Origin: Strigops habroptila
Lineage: Eukaryota; Chordata; Aves; Psittaciformes; Psittacidae
DNA length: 64,000 nt
Assembly: GCF_004027225.2 (NCBI RefSeq)
Contig: NC_044278.2
Coordinates: forward strand, 100,680,743 to 100,744,742
Reading direction: 5' to 3'
The position numbers and the translations under genes were made by a program. A model generated the notes under the pieces. That model did not search any database and was not told where the DNA came from. It saw nothing but the letters and a program-made list of their open reading frames with translations. Shown piece after piece: positions 44,301 through 51,052 of the stretch; position 1 is the first letter of the stretch, and each line of letters begins with the position of its first letter.

Positions 44301-46811
44301 TGTGGAAGACCTCTGTGGAGGTACGAATTTTAGGAGATTTTGGAAAGCTTTCCAATATTCCAGGTGTAAAGAGGAATTCTTCAGTTCATAAGCAAGATTA
44401 TGTTCTTTGCTAGTAAATTTGCTTTGGTTTTTAATACACAATCAGGAGGTGGATGTTTTATGTACTCTTCTGAATATTTTCAGAACCAGCTCGAGGCCAT
44501 GGTAGGATTCAGGTTTTGAAAGAGCAGCTTCATAAAGGTACACAAAGTAGTTGAAGGAGGAAAAAAACTCACAACATTTTCCTTGATACTTGTGTCCTGA
44601 CCTGGCCTATGTTCATTAACTACAACCTACCATTATTCAGCTGTTTCTTTGTACAGTTTTCTCCCATCATCTGAGCAAGTTTTGTTCTCCACTACCTGTA
44701 GTTTCTTCATGGCTACTTCTACAAAGAGTTGTAGCAGAGAAGTAATTCTGAGTGACTGATGGCAAATCAATTCTCCTTGTCTAGGTAGAAAGTGGTAACT
44801 TACAAGTTAGTTCCCACTGTGACTGTTGCTTTGTGAAGGTTGGTTTTTATTTAAGGAGCACGGTAATGTCTGTTAGTGGACATAAGGAAAATCCTGTAAA
44901 TACAATGAAATAGTAATTACAAAACAGAGCATGGACCTTGTTCTTTACCAAAATAACAAAATCTCTTGTCACATACTTTCTTTTTTTCTCTGAATTATTA
45001 TCTATTTTAGGAAAAACAGAAAACAAGTGGGTTGCAGGATAGAAATGCCTTGGCTGGTAAGTGTATTCTGTGATACAAGAACTGTATAAAATACTTCTTG
45101 TTCAGAAGAGAAAATAGTTAATGCTGGAGTGTGTTGAAGGTTTTCAGCACAAATGAGTGATAACACTCCTCTTTGTGCAAAAGCTTTAGGATGTGACAAA
45201 TTAGTTCATGCCTCCATTAACTGGGTACATAGTATGGCAGAGCTGTGGTCGCTGTGATGCAAGTGCTGAAATTCCTTGCCTTTTAAAGTTTCCCGTACAG
45301 AATTAATCCAATACTTAGCTCAAGTTTACCTATTCCAGATCAGAAGGATGTTTAGCATGAAGAAGTCTTTCTTTAGACTTTATTTCTCTGAAAGCTTAAG
45401 CATCTTCAACTTAATTAAATTTAATGGTCACTAAAAATTGCCAGCTTGATAATCATAGAATCCTATGTTGGCAGGGACCTCAAGGGTCATCTGGTCCAAC
45501 CTTTCTTGGCAAAAGCACTGTCTAGACAAGATGGCCCAGCACCCTGCCCAGTTGAATCTTAAAAGTGCCCAACCCTGGGGAATCCACCACTTCCCATGGG
45601 AGATTATTACAGTAGCTGATTGTTCTAATTGTGGAAAAATTTAATCTTGTGTTCAATTGGAATCTCCCTGGACTAACTTGTACCCATTGCCCCTTGTCTG
45701 TTTCACGTGACTCATTGTAAAAAGGGGGTCTCTGTCGATTTTGTAGCCACCTTTTAAATACTGGAACATGGTGATAAGGTCTCCCCTGAGCCTTCTTTTC
45801 TCAAGGCTGAACAAACCCAGTTTTCTCAGCCTTTCCTCATACAGCTTCCCAGTCTGTTGATTATCTTTGTGGCCCCAATCTGGACCCTCTCCAGCCTGTC
45901 CACATCTTTTTGGTATAGCAGGGACCAAGACTGAACACAGTATTCCAGGTGTGGTCTGACAAGCAGAGTGGAGTGGGATAACGACATATTTATCCCTGCT
46001 GCTGATGCCCTTGTTGATGTAACCCAGCATCCTGTTGGCTTTACCACAGCAGCACACTGTTCACTCATACTGAGCTTGATGTCCACCAAGACCGTCAGGT
46101 CCCTTTCCACAGAGCTGCTCCCCAACCAGGAGGTCACACACTCAAGCAGCAGGAGATATCAGGGTCCATGGGAAGCTTTGGAATTCTGCTTGCATTAATT
46201 CCTGCAGTGTGGACGTTATGGGATAAGGTTGCTGGCTGTCATTTTCCATGATTTCCACATTAGCATAGTATAATTTTACAAATTCCATAATAGAAGATTA
46301 GAAATACACAGTAGTAGCTCCCTGGAAGCTGATATGATTTGCTATCTAAAACAGGAGAGGAGTTTCTTTGTCTTAAAAAAGAGAAAAGGATGCTCTTCGA
46401 GAGCTGAAAAGAAACTTAAGAGTAGGAAAACACACAAACGTTTGCTCTTAATCTCCCCCTCCATCAGAGAAACCTGAAAGATTTAGTTTATTTTGTAGGC
46501 CATTTAGAAGGCAAAATCAAGAGTATTCAGATTAAGTAAAAGCTTGTTCTAGAAATACTCTATCCTGACATGATATAAATGACAGACTACATAAGATAAT
46601 TTCAGGTGTCTTTGACTGCAGTTTATAATTGGTTTATTTTTCAGACGATTTTATTAGTCTTGAAGATCTAAATAAAAATCACCAAGAGAATCAAGACTCT
46701 TCTGAAACACTTGCAGAAGTGGAAGTGGCACTGTTTCAAGGGATGATAGAGGAGAACACCATGGCCTGCGCTACCACTGGCTGTGTGGATGCTGTGACTC
46801 ATCAGTCATGA
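6691..46811 (+). CDS. N4BP2L2: NEDD4-binding protein 2-like 2, long isoform (spliced, nine coding exons)
   Basis: The coding exons are 6691-8102, 16038-16162, 21367-21455, 21808-21884, 26163-26306, 39758-41565, 44235-44320, 45011-45056 and 46645-46811. They total 3954 nt, or 1317 residues plus stop, and the frame closes at every GT-AG junction. Residues 1 to about 455 are an acidic, low-complexity N-terminus resembling human N4BP2L2. The P-loop kinase-like core follows: Walker A GLPGSGKT at 460-467, STDDYF at 484-489 and IIIDNTN at 524-530. After residue 616 the long form has a mostly disordered extension with two basic clusters (about 630-644 and 994-1000). It ends in a better-ordered segment at about 1197-1250. 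The family resembles the 5'-polynucleotide kinase domain of N4BP2; enzymatic activity of this protein is not established here. The start chosen is the ATG at the exon's first base; a short coding first exon upstream cannot be excluded. Confidence 0.85.
8103..16037 (+). other. N4BP2L2 intron after the Walker A exon
   Basis: This is a 7.9-kb intron with GTAAGT donor and TTTAACAG acceptor. It holds an A-tract at about 8160-8174, a T-tract at about 8407-8420, a degenerate antisense CR1 (separate entry) and a short GT repeat at about 12834-12845. I see no coding exon. Open frames of 60-170 codons within it lack family resemblance and mostly overlap the CR1. Confidence 0.8.
10170..11420 (-). mobile_element. 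Degenerate CR1 LINE fragment, antisense
   Basis: Read on the minus strand, this resembles an old CR1 3' portion. Recognisable stretches on the + strand are the CTTGAAAACC stretch near 10217, AGGAAGTTCTTCCTAAT near 10291, AGGCTAAACAAGCCCAG near 10473, an AACTGGATGCAGTATT stretch near 10600 and TTTGGTGTCATCTGCAAGTT near 10965. The last lies in the part derived from the reverse-transcriptase frame. It is heavily diverged and carries no intact open frame. It is an ancient insertion in the intron. Boundaries are approximate. Confidence 0.8.
16038..16162 (+). CDS. N4BP2L2: N4BP2L2 kinase exon with STDDYF motif
   Basis: This 125-nt exon encodes residues 472-512 (VLLGQ to NQKR), completing Arg471 at its start and giving one base to Ala513. 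The STDDYF motif at 484-489 carries the paired aspartates conserved in this P-loop family, and HDWNQKR follows. The acceptor is TTTAACAG|T at 16037/16038 and the donor is AGAG|GTGTGA at 16162/16163. The exon's length and phases equal those of N4BP2L1 exon 2 at 60147-60271. Confidence 0.95.
16163..21366 (+). other. N4BP2L2 intron, no feature beyond simple repeats
   Basis: This is a 5.2-kb AT-rich intron. TA-rich simple sequence occurs at about 16265-16350 and 17530-17585, and a C-rich tract at about 19638-19660. A 37-codon coding-looking stretch at 19305-19418 is discussed in the findings. I recognise no exon, RNA gene or named transposon. Confidence 0.75.
21367..21455 (+). CDS. N4BP2L2: N4BP2L2 kinase exon with IDNTN motif
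   Basis: This 89-nt exon encodes residues 514-542, with Ala513 split over the junction. It carries IIIDNTN (524-530), the hydrophobic strand and Asp expected for the second conserved motif of this kinase family, then [10 protein letters not shown]. The acceptor is TTCCATTGCAG and the donor is GAAGTG|GTAGGT. It aligns almost residue for residue with N4BP2L1 exon 3 (61091-61179). Confidence 0.95.
21808..21884 (+). CDS. N4BP2L2: N4BP2L2 kinase exon with [11 protein letters not shown]
   Basis: This 77-nt exon encodes residues 543-567 plus two bases of Lys568. It is only 352 nt from the preceding exon. It contains [20 protein letters not shown], a signature of N4BP2-family kinase domains. The acceptor is TTGCTACAG and the donor is AA|GTAAGG. 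The phase-2 end matches the terminal exon at 26163 and, in principle, the acceptor at 39758, so skipping of the 26163 exon would keep the frame. Confidence 0.95.
21885..26162 (+). other. N4BP2L2 intron before the composite exon
   Basis: This is a 4.3-kb AT-rich intron. T/G-rich low-complexity sequence occurs at about 24940-25005. I see no recognisable transposon or exon. The acceptor reads TTATTTTTGTAG at 26162. Confidence 0.8.
26163..26361 (+). CDS. N4BP2L2: N4BP2L2 composite exon: internal in the long form, terminal in the short form
   Basis: This exon encodes [21 protein letters not shown] and a basic, proline-containing tail (residues 569-633), stopping at TAA 26359-26361. An internal donor, CATAG|GTGGGG at 26306/26307, splits Arg616 after its second base. 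It matches the phase of the acceptor at 39758 exactly, so the exon can end at 26306 instead. Both termini therefore share residues up to about 616. From memory, the human short form also has an Arg-Trp-Gly at this place, consistent with a retained GT. Confidence 0.88.
26362..29567 (+). other. Short-form 3' UTR and start of the 13-kb long-form intron
   Basis: This AT-rich sequence contains several AATAAA hexamers (26511, 27144, 27393, 28240, 28493) and no coding exon. It serves as 3' UTR for the short N4BP2L2 transcript up to an unknown site and as intron for the long one. Confidence 0.6.
26377..26382 (+). terminator. AATAAA polyadenylation signal near the short-form stop
   Basis: This AATAAA begins 16 nt after the stop codon of the short N4BP2L2 form. 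Other AATAAA copies occur at 26511, 27144, 27393, 28240 and 28493, so the actual 3' end of the short transcript is uncertain. The hexamer is common in AT-rich introns, so position is the main support. Confidence 0.4.
29568..30153 (+). mobile_element. Solo LTR of an avian endogenous retrovirus
   Basis: This element of about 586 bp starts TGTGCTGG and ends ACAACA, the usual TG...CA boundaries. Inside are a TATAAA-like box (GCATATAAAC near 29835) and a polyadenylation-type ATTAAA (near 30021). The tail is GGGGAAGTGAGCAAGCAGC. I recognise this LTR type from bird genomes from memory. There is no internal gag-pol-env sequence and no second LTR within reach, so it is a solo LTR left by recombination. 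Clear target-site duplications were not seen; the flanks ACCTAT and ACTTAA are only partly alike. Confidence 0.85.
30154..32639 (+). other. N4BP2L2 long-form intron, unannotated stretch
   Basis: This is AT-rich intron sequence between the solo LTR and an old CR1. I see no exon, RNA gene or named repeat. The open frames are short and lack family resemblance. Confidence 0.6.
32640..33015 (+). mobile_element. Old CR1 LINE 3' fragment, sense orientation
   Basis: Diverged CR1 landmarks appear in order: GGCTTGGAGCACCTGAAACA, GTTCAGCCTTAAGAAGAAAAG, a GGAGCCAGGCTCCTCTTAGA-like stretch, and GGGCTGGACCATATGATCTC followed by CAGAGGCCCTTTCTGAC. The final ATTCTATGATTCT tail is decayed. It is too mutated to code. 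Confidence 0.75.
33016..36774 (+). other. N4BP2L2 long-form intron, unannotated stretch
   Basis: This is AT-rich intron sequence with T-tracts near 34972, 35098 and 36359. A 119-codon hydrophobic open frame begins at 33175 but has no splice context or family match and is treated as chance. Nothing else was recognised. Confidence 0.6.
36775..36995 (+). mobile_element. CR1 LINE 3' end, sense orientation
   Basis: This is a clear CR1 3' terminus: GGATGTTAGGAAAAATTTCT, AGGCTGCCCGGGGAAGTGGT, GGACTCAATTATCTCTAAGG and a closing ATTCTATGATTCT. It is 5'-truncated, as usual for CR1, and non-coding. Confidence 0.92.
36996..39757 (+). other. N4BP2L2 long-form intron, 3' portion
   Basis: No coding segment was recognised. 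An A-tract lies at about 37690-37701. The stretch ends in a strong pyrimidine-rich acceptor made of TTA/TTT repeats followed by TACATAG at 39757. Confidence 0.7.
39758..41565 (+). CDS. N4BP2L2: N4BP2L2 long-form exon: 602-residue extension
   Basis: This 1808-nt exon is open throughout and encodes residues 617-1218. It starts with [20 protein letters not shown] and a basic cluster (about 630-644), a plausible nuclear-localisation signal. A long acidic, Ser/Glu/Asn-rich region follows, containing [22 protein letters not shown] (994-1000) then leads into [13 protein letters not shown]. Cys pairs are at 1045/1048 (CKNC, with Cys1052) and 1102/1105 (CRVC). It ends with [20 protein letters not shown]. 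The acceptor is TACATAG|G and the donor is CTGG|GTAATG at 41565/41566. If the donor is not used, nine more residues follow and a stop comes at 41592-41594. No catalytic domain was recognised; the Cys pairs might bind zinc, which is speculation. Confidence 0.85.
41593..41700. repeat. A/C-rich low-complexity tract
   Basis: The tract consists of runs of AAAC, CCAAA and ACCCC type with almost no G or T. It begins just after the in-frame stop that would be read if the upstream splice donor were skipped. Confidence 0.85.
42080..42290 (-). mobile_element. CR1 LINE fragment, antisense
   Basis: The landmarks are CCCCTTGTCTTATCATAACA, a GACCTGAAAGGCTGCAATAA stretch and CTTCTCTTCTCCAGCCTGAA, followed by CAAGCCCAGTTCTCTCAGCC. 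All are CR1 sequence read on the opposite strand. The piece is truncated at both ends. Confidence 0.88.
42793..42990. repeat. TA-rich microsatellite flanked by a 19-bp direct repeat
   Basis: The core of about 160 bp is almost pure A/T with TATATA, ATAAA and AAATATA blocks, self-complementary over most of its length. It is bounded by GTCTGCTATATATCTGCTA at 42793-42811 and GTCTGCTATGTATCTGCTA at 42972-42990 (one mismatch). A further partial copy (GTCTGCTATTATA) starts at 42775. Confidence 0.92.
44235..44320 (+). CDS. N4BP2L2: N4BP2L2 long-form exon, [19 protein letters not shown]
   Basis: This 86-nt exon encodes residues 1220-1247, with Glu1219 split over the upstream junction (G|AA). The peptide reads [20 protein letters not shown] and ends LLWKTSVE. 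It follows [12 protein letters not shown] and makes a compact hydrophobic segment unlike the disordered region before it. The acceptor is TTCTGCAG and the donor is GAG|GTACGA, phase 0. I have a vague recollection of a similar Asp-Trp segment in N4BP2, which I cannot verify. Confidence 0.85.
45011..45056 (+). CDS. N4BP2L2: N4BP2L2 long-form micro-exon
   Basis: This 46-nt exon encodes [15 protein letters not shown] (residues 1248-1262) plus one base of the next codon. The acceptor is TCTATTTTAG and the donor is GCTG|GTAAGT, a near-ideal site. The charged peptide continues the helix of the previous exon. On its own it would be too short to trust; support comes from strong splice sites and exact phase with both neighbours. 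Confidence 0.8.
45451..46145 (-). mobile_element. CR1 LINE 3' fragment, antisense (about 0.7 kb)
   Basis: It begins with AATCATAGAATCCTATGTTG (the reverse-complemented CR1 tail), then CATCTGGTCCAACC, AGGCTGAACAAACCCAG, CTGGACCCTCTCCAGCC and TATTCCAGGTGTGGTCTGAC. It is among the least-diverged CR1 copies in the window and inserted within the N4BP2L2 intron 45057-46644. Minus-strand open frames of 103 and 134 codons here are broken CR1 sequence. Confidence 0.93.
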
Positions 46812-46843
46812 CTGACCATATTAAATTCTGCATGATGGAAAAG
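46645..46843 (+). CDS. N4BP2L2: N4BP2L2 long-form last coding exon, with a strong donor after the stop
   Basis: After completing Asp1263, this exon encodes residues 1264-1317, starting [19 protein letters not shown] and ending VTHQS, with TGA at 46809-46811. The acceptor is GTTTATTTTTCAG at 46644. A good donor, GAAAAG|GTAATC, lies at 46843/46844, 32 nt after the stop. The transcript may therefore continue into a 3' UTR exon such as the one at 50982; the short distance would not be expected to trigger nonsense-mediated decay. Alternatively the exon runs on to AATAAA at 47260. Confidence 0.8.
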
Positions 46844-49800
46844 GTAATCAGTCCCACTTGGGAATGTGTTTCATTCTTGTATTATATTTGACCAAACATC
46901 CACAGAACATTGTTCGTTATAATTTTTAAGATATCTTTAGTATCACCCAACTTACTTGATTTTTTTCTTCAAGTTAGGGTTGAGGGTTGTCTTGGTTCTT
47001 GGGATTTATTTTAAGCCTGAATGGGGAAAAGAGAAGGCAGCATTGTTATTAAAGCCATTTTTCTCCCAAATCTAAAACCTGCCTGATGAAGTGAAAGCAG
47101 CAGTCTAGGGTGCCTAAGAGCTGGGCTTTATTCCTAGTTTGATTACTGTGGCAATCTGCTGTGAGTCATGTCATCTCAGTCCTATTTTTCTCATCTCTTC
47201 AGTGTAGCGAGCAATGCTGACTCCATAAAGGGTCTAATTGTGAAGAGCACTGTATGAGCAATAAAACAGTATTTCACCAAGTTATGACAAAGTGACAGTT
47301 CTGCTTTTCAGTTGAGAATCAGGAGCAGGAGGTTGCAATACGACTCCATATATTGAAGTGTTAATTTTTCATACATGTTTTCATTTGGTATGACAAAGTG
47401 TGCTACTGAATATTGGAAAGTATTGCTATTATGTTCATGCTTGTCTTGTGAGTTTTTGGAAACTTGGCAAAATGTCTCCAGTTTGCTTATAAGAGAGATT
47501 CTGGGTAGATTGTGATAAGAAGGAAGGACTTCTGGATCCAGCAGGAAAATGCCTGCTTAACTTCTGTATTATTTTCCATTAGTGGTTTGTTCCAAGTGGA
47601 AAATGGGTTAATCCATAGGTTTAAAATAGACTGAGGTATGTGGAAACAGAATAACTTGCACCATGAGCAAATTGAGCCAGAAAAAAAATAAAAAAAATCC
47701 TGAGGGTTAAATTATTCCCATGCAGACATCACAGGACTGCTGGAGTATCATCCATGTGAGGTTTGGCCAGGGGTCTGTGTCACCCAGTGTGCTGTGCCTG
47801 ACCTGAGCATGAGTCAGTGGCTGGAGGAGGAGTCAGAGGTGGACATGTGCTGTGCTGGGACAATTACAAAAGCAGAAGTTGACTTTTTAGAAGGCTGCTT
47901 AATTTTCAGAGTAGAGGTTCATGACAGAAGTGAAGTAGTCGAATAGTTTCAGTTGGAATTGAAACCTCTTGACTGGGGGTTGATTTAATTATATGCATTT
48001 TTATATCATTAATGACAAAAACGACATTGGAGGTCACTTGCTGATTAGCCTGTACCAACTATGGATGTAGGAAGGTGAGGGAACTCTCTGAACCACATAG
48101 TACCAACAGCACTGATCTCACAAGTTGCTGTCAGCACCGATCATTAACAACATCAAGAACATCTGGTAGCGATATTGTCCTTTTACATAGTCAAACACCA
48201 AAATATTTGGTAAGCAAATTAAAAAATATTTTCACCAAATACTTTGCCCTCTGTCAGCCACAAATTATTATAAGTTACTCATTTATAATAATGCAAATGT
48301 GAATGCTCCACAGGCAGGGATTTTGCTTGTGATACTCACTAGCTGTCTCAGTGTGGATTTGTAACCGAAGCTACTGCCCAGAATTATCCAGGTTTATTAA
48401 AATGTTTGTATGCTAAAGAAACAAACGTGGAGAGCTCTGGTCTCTTCCCTGAGGAAAACTCTGATTAACCTGGAATTTTCTTTCCTTTGTGTGCTGTGTT
48501 GGTATGTCCTGTGTGTTTGTGAGCCAGCCGCTGACTGCTGGCCTGTAACAAAACATCATTAAACCCCAGTTTATTATGTGATGTTGCAGTCTAATACTCT
48601 ATTCCGCTGGCTTATGTTAGTTCTAGGGAACCTAGAATTAAAGCAGTGTGTACTTTGCTACGGGAAAAGACTCCCAGTCATTTATTTTTTTTTTTTTGCT
48701 TTTTAAAAAAAGGTATTGCATGCTCTGTGCAGAAGGACTTGGCAATGAAGATCTGTGCTGAGGTGGGGTGGTTAAGCTGGAGGTTCCTGCTGGCAGATGA
48801 AGCCTGTGTAAGGGTTGATTGCCCTGGTACCAACCTCCTTGCAGCAGCTTTGGTGCTCAGCAAAGCCTTTGACTTGGGAACGCTAAGCTGGCTAGGGCTT
48901 TGTGTTGGACTGAGGAGGGAAGTTAGGGGGTTTGGTGGGAGTTTTGTTTGGGGTTTTTTTGTTTGTTTTGTTTTTTTAGTTCACCATCTGAAATGAGTCA
49001 GGGAAAGTCCTGAAGGCTGTTGGAGGAAGATGATGAGACACCAGAGGCTGGATAGATTTAGGCTGCTCTAGAGCTGTGGTTTTGCCTCAGGCCAAGCTGG
49101 TGTGGTGGCTCGCTGCCACAGACAGTGGGAAATACTCTTCCTCCCAGCCCTGTGCCAGTTTTCAGCTCTGGCGCTTGCTGGCTGGCGTGAAGGCTATGAT
49201 TTAACTTGCTAACCTCACAGGAAACAAATGAATAGTTTTCTGCTGGGCTGGCAAATTTAGATAAGACTCTGTAAGGTCCAACTCAGTGCCAAAGCTCTGG
49301 GGCCAGGGAGCAGACGGGGCAGTGCTGCTGCAGATGTGCAGTCAGCCCTGATAGCTGGGACCATGTATCGTGCAACCATACCTTTAGATGAAAGACTCTT
49401 TTTAATCTTATACAAAGATTCTCAGAGAAGCTGTGGCTGCCCCATCCCTGGCAGTGTTCAAGGTCAGGTTGGATGGGGCTTTGAGCAATCTGGTCTAGTG
49501 GAAGGCGTCCCTGCCTGTGGCAGGGCAGGATTTGAACTAGATGATCCTTAAGGTCCCTCCTAACCCAAACCAGTCTGTGATTCTATGATAAATATTAGGA
49601 TGTTAGAATAATCAAAAAAAAAAAAAAGAAATATGTGAAAAGCAAAAAGCATCTCTTAGGGTTTTCAGTTGACTCGTGCTCACTGTCAGGCACAGGATAC
49701 TAGGTGATGCAGACCTCTGGCCAAACCTCACGTGGGTATTCTAGCAGTCCTCTGAAGTCTGTGCGTGTGAGTGCTGTAAAAGGCAGGTGTGTTTTTCTGG

Positions 49801-50981
49801 TCAATGGTGCCCCTGATTTTGAGGGATAAGGTTGTCTTTCCTCACCACAAAATCATTCTCTTCTGGTTGCTGATTAAAGCAGACTTGCCAAGAATGATGT
49901 CCCAGAGTGGTTGTAAAGCTGCTCCAGTGAACAACTATAAATGTTGAAATGGATTTGATTTCATCAAATGTCAGGGAGGGGAAAAAAGTAAAAAAGCTGA
50001 GGCATTCTTTCCAAGAGCTTTTAAAGTCATGGAAAATAATGGAGACCTAATATGATCACTTCAGTCCCTTTAGATTGGAAAATAAACTAAGCATTACTGG
50101 CCAAGTGTAACTTAATCTGTTAGTCAAATGATCATGCTTCTGTATTCACGTTCTGTAAGGGTAGTTTTATTTAAATGGTTGTGCTATTCCCATTACTTCA
50201 GCAGCCAGGCTGAGGCAGTTCAGCTCTATCATCCAATGCATGAAGGCATCCAGAAAGTTTTCAGTCTGGACCAGCGAGCTGAAACAACTTTTCCTTGAGC
50301 CATGCGATCAGCAGGACACATGCAAAGGAGCAGAAACATACAGCTGGGACAGGAAGAACTGTCTTTTGGCAATGCTTACCAGGAAAACTTGGCCTACAAT
50401 TTACTTAAGCAGATAGTATAACTACCAGGGTGGGTAAGAGCTGCCCAGAATGGTGTTTCTGGAGCTCTCAGACAAGAGTAACCATCAGGCTCTGCTGGTG
50501 GTTTCCATGAACTGCATAACTTGGAGGCCCGTGAGGTCCCAAGTAAATGTAATGGGAAAGATTTGCACACAACAAAACAATTATGGGATGTAGCTATGCT
50601 ATGGTGGTATTGGTTGAACAGCTATTAATTATATAGTGCTTGTGACATGTAGGGGAAAAAAATCCACTGTTACTCTTCTCTTTATTTTTCAGCCTTGAGA
50701 TTGCTACATCCTTACTGTCCCTAGTTTTGACATCCAAGTTTTCTTCTCTTCATTTCCATTCTTGCGTTTATTTTCCTGTTGCTTTCCATCATCTGCTTCC
50801 TCTCCATTCTTTTTAACTTTTTAAAGAAATAACCAACAACTGAGTATAAGAAAGAGACTTTTAAAAGTATCAGACAGGTGAACTCAGTCTGAGGGTTGGA
50901 TTTGCAACCATTAAAGTCTTTCTGCAGTCTGTGCTGTTGTGGTATTTCAGCAGAATCTCTGCTTTTTTTTTTTTATTTCAG
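46844..50981 (+). other. N4BP2L2 3' region or intron
   Basis: I see no coding exon with family resemblance. Features are AATAAA at 47260-47265, a T-tract at about 48685-48697, T/G-rich sequence at about 48945-48980, a CR1 end (separate entry) and an A-tract at about 49614-49627. The stretch ends with a long T-tract and TTTCAG at 50981. Confidence 0.6.
49415..49590 (+). mobile_element. CR1 LINE 3' end, sense orientation
   Basis: The landmarks are GAAGCTGTGGCTGCCCCATC, CTGGCAGTGTTCAAGGTCAG, TTGGATGGGGCTTTGAGCAA and GAACTAGATGATCCTTAAGG, closing with GATTCTATGAT. It is 5'-truncated. Confidence 0.93.
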
Positions 50982-51052
50982 AAACTTCTCTCTTTGATTG
51001 CGCCATGGAAGGACATCAGTTGGCCACCAAGGATTTTAAATGTGAAGAGTAA
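50982..51052 (+). CDS. Possible alternative last exon of N4BP2L2
   Basis: A long pyrimidine tract ending ATTTCAG precedes a 23-codon open segment, ETSLFDCAMEGHQLATKDFK then CEE, and stops at TAA 51050-51052. Entered in phase 1, from the donors at 45056 or 41565, the first codon becomes GAA and the frame is open to the stop; the 45056 route gives a 1285-residue protein. If instead it is joined to the donor at 46843, it is 3' UTR. A polyadenylation signal AATAAA at 52931-52936 could end such transcripts. The segment is short, so an open frame could be chance. Confidence 0.35.

Noticed and set aside
45653-46137. Minus-strand open frames of 103 and 134 codons
   Set aside because: They lie within the antisense CR1 and are truncated, overlapping pieces of repeat rather than host genes.
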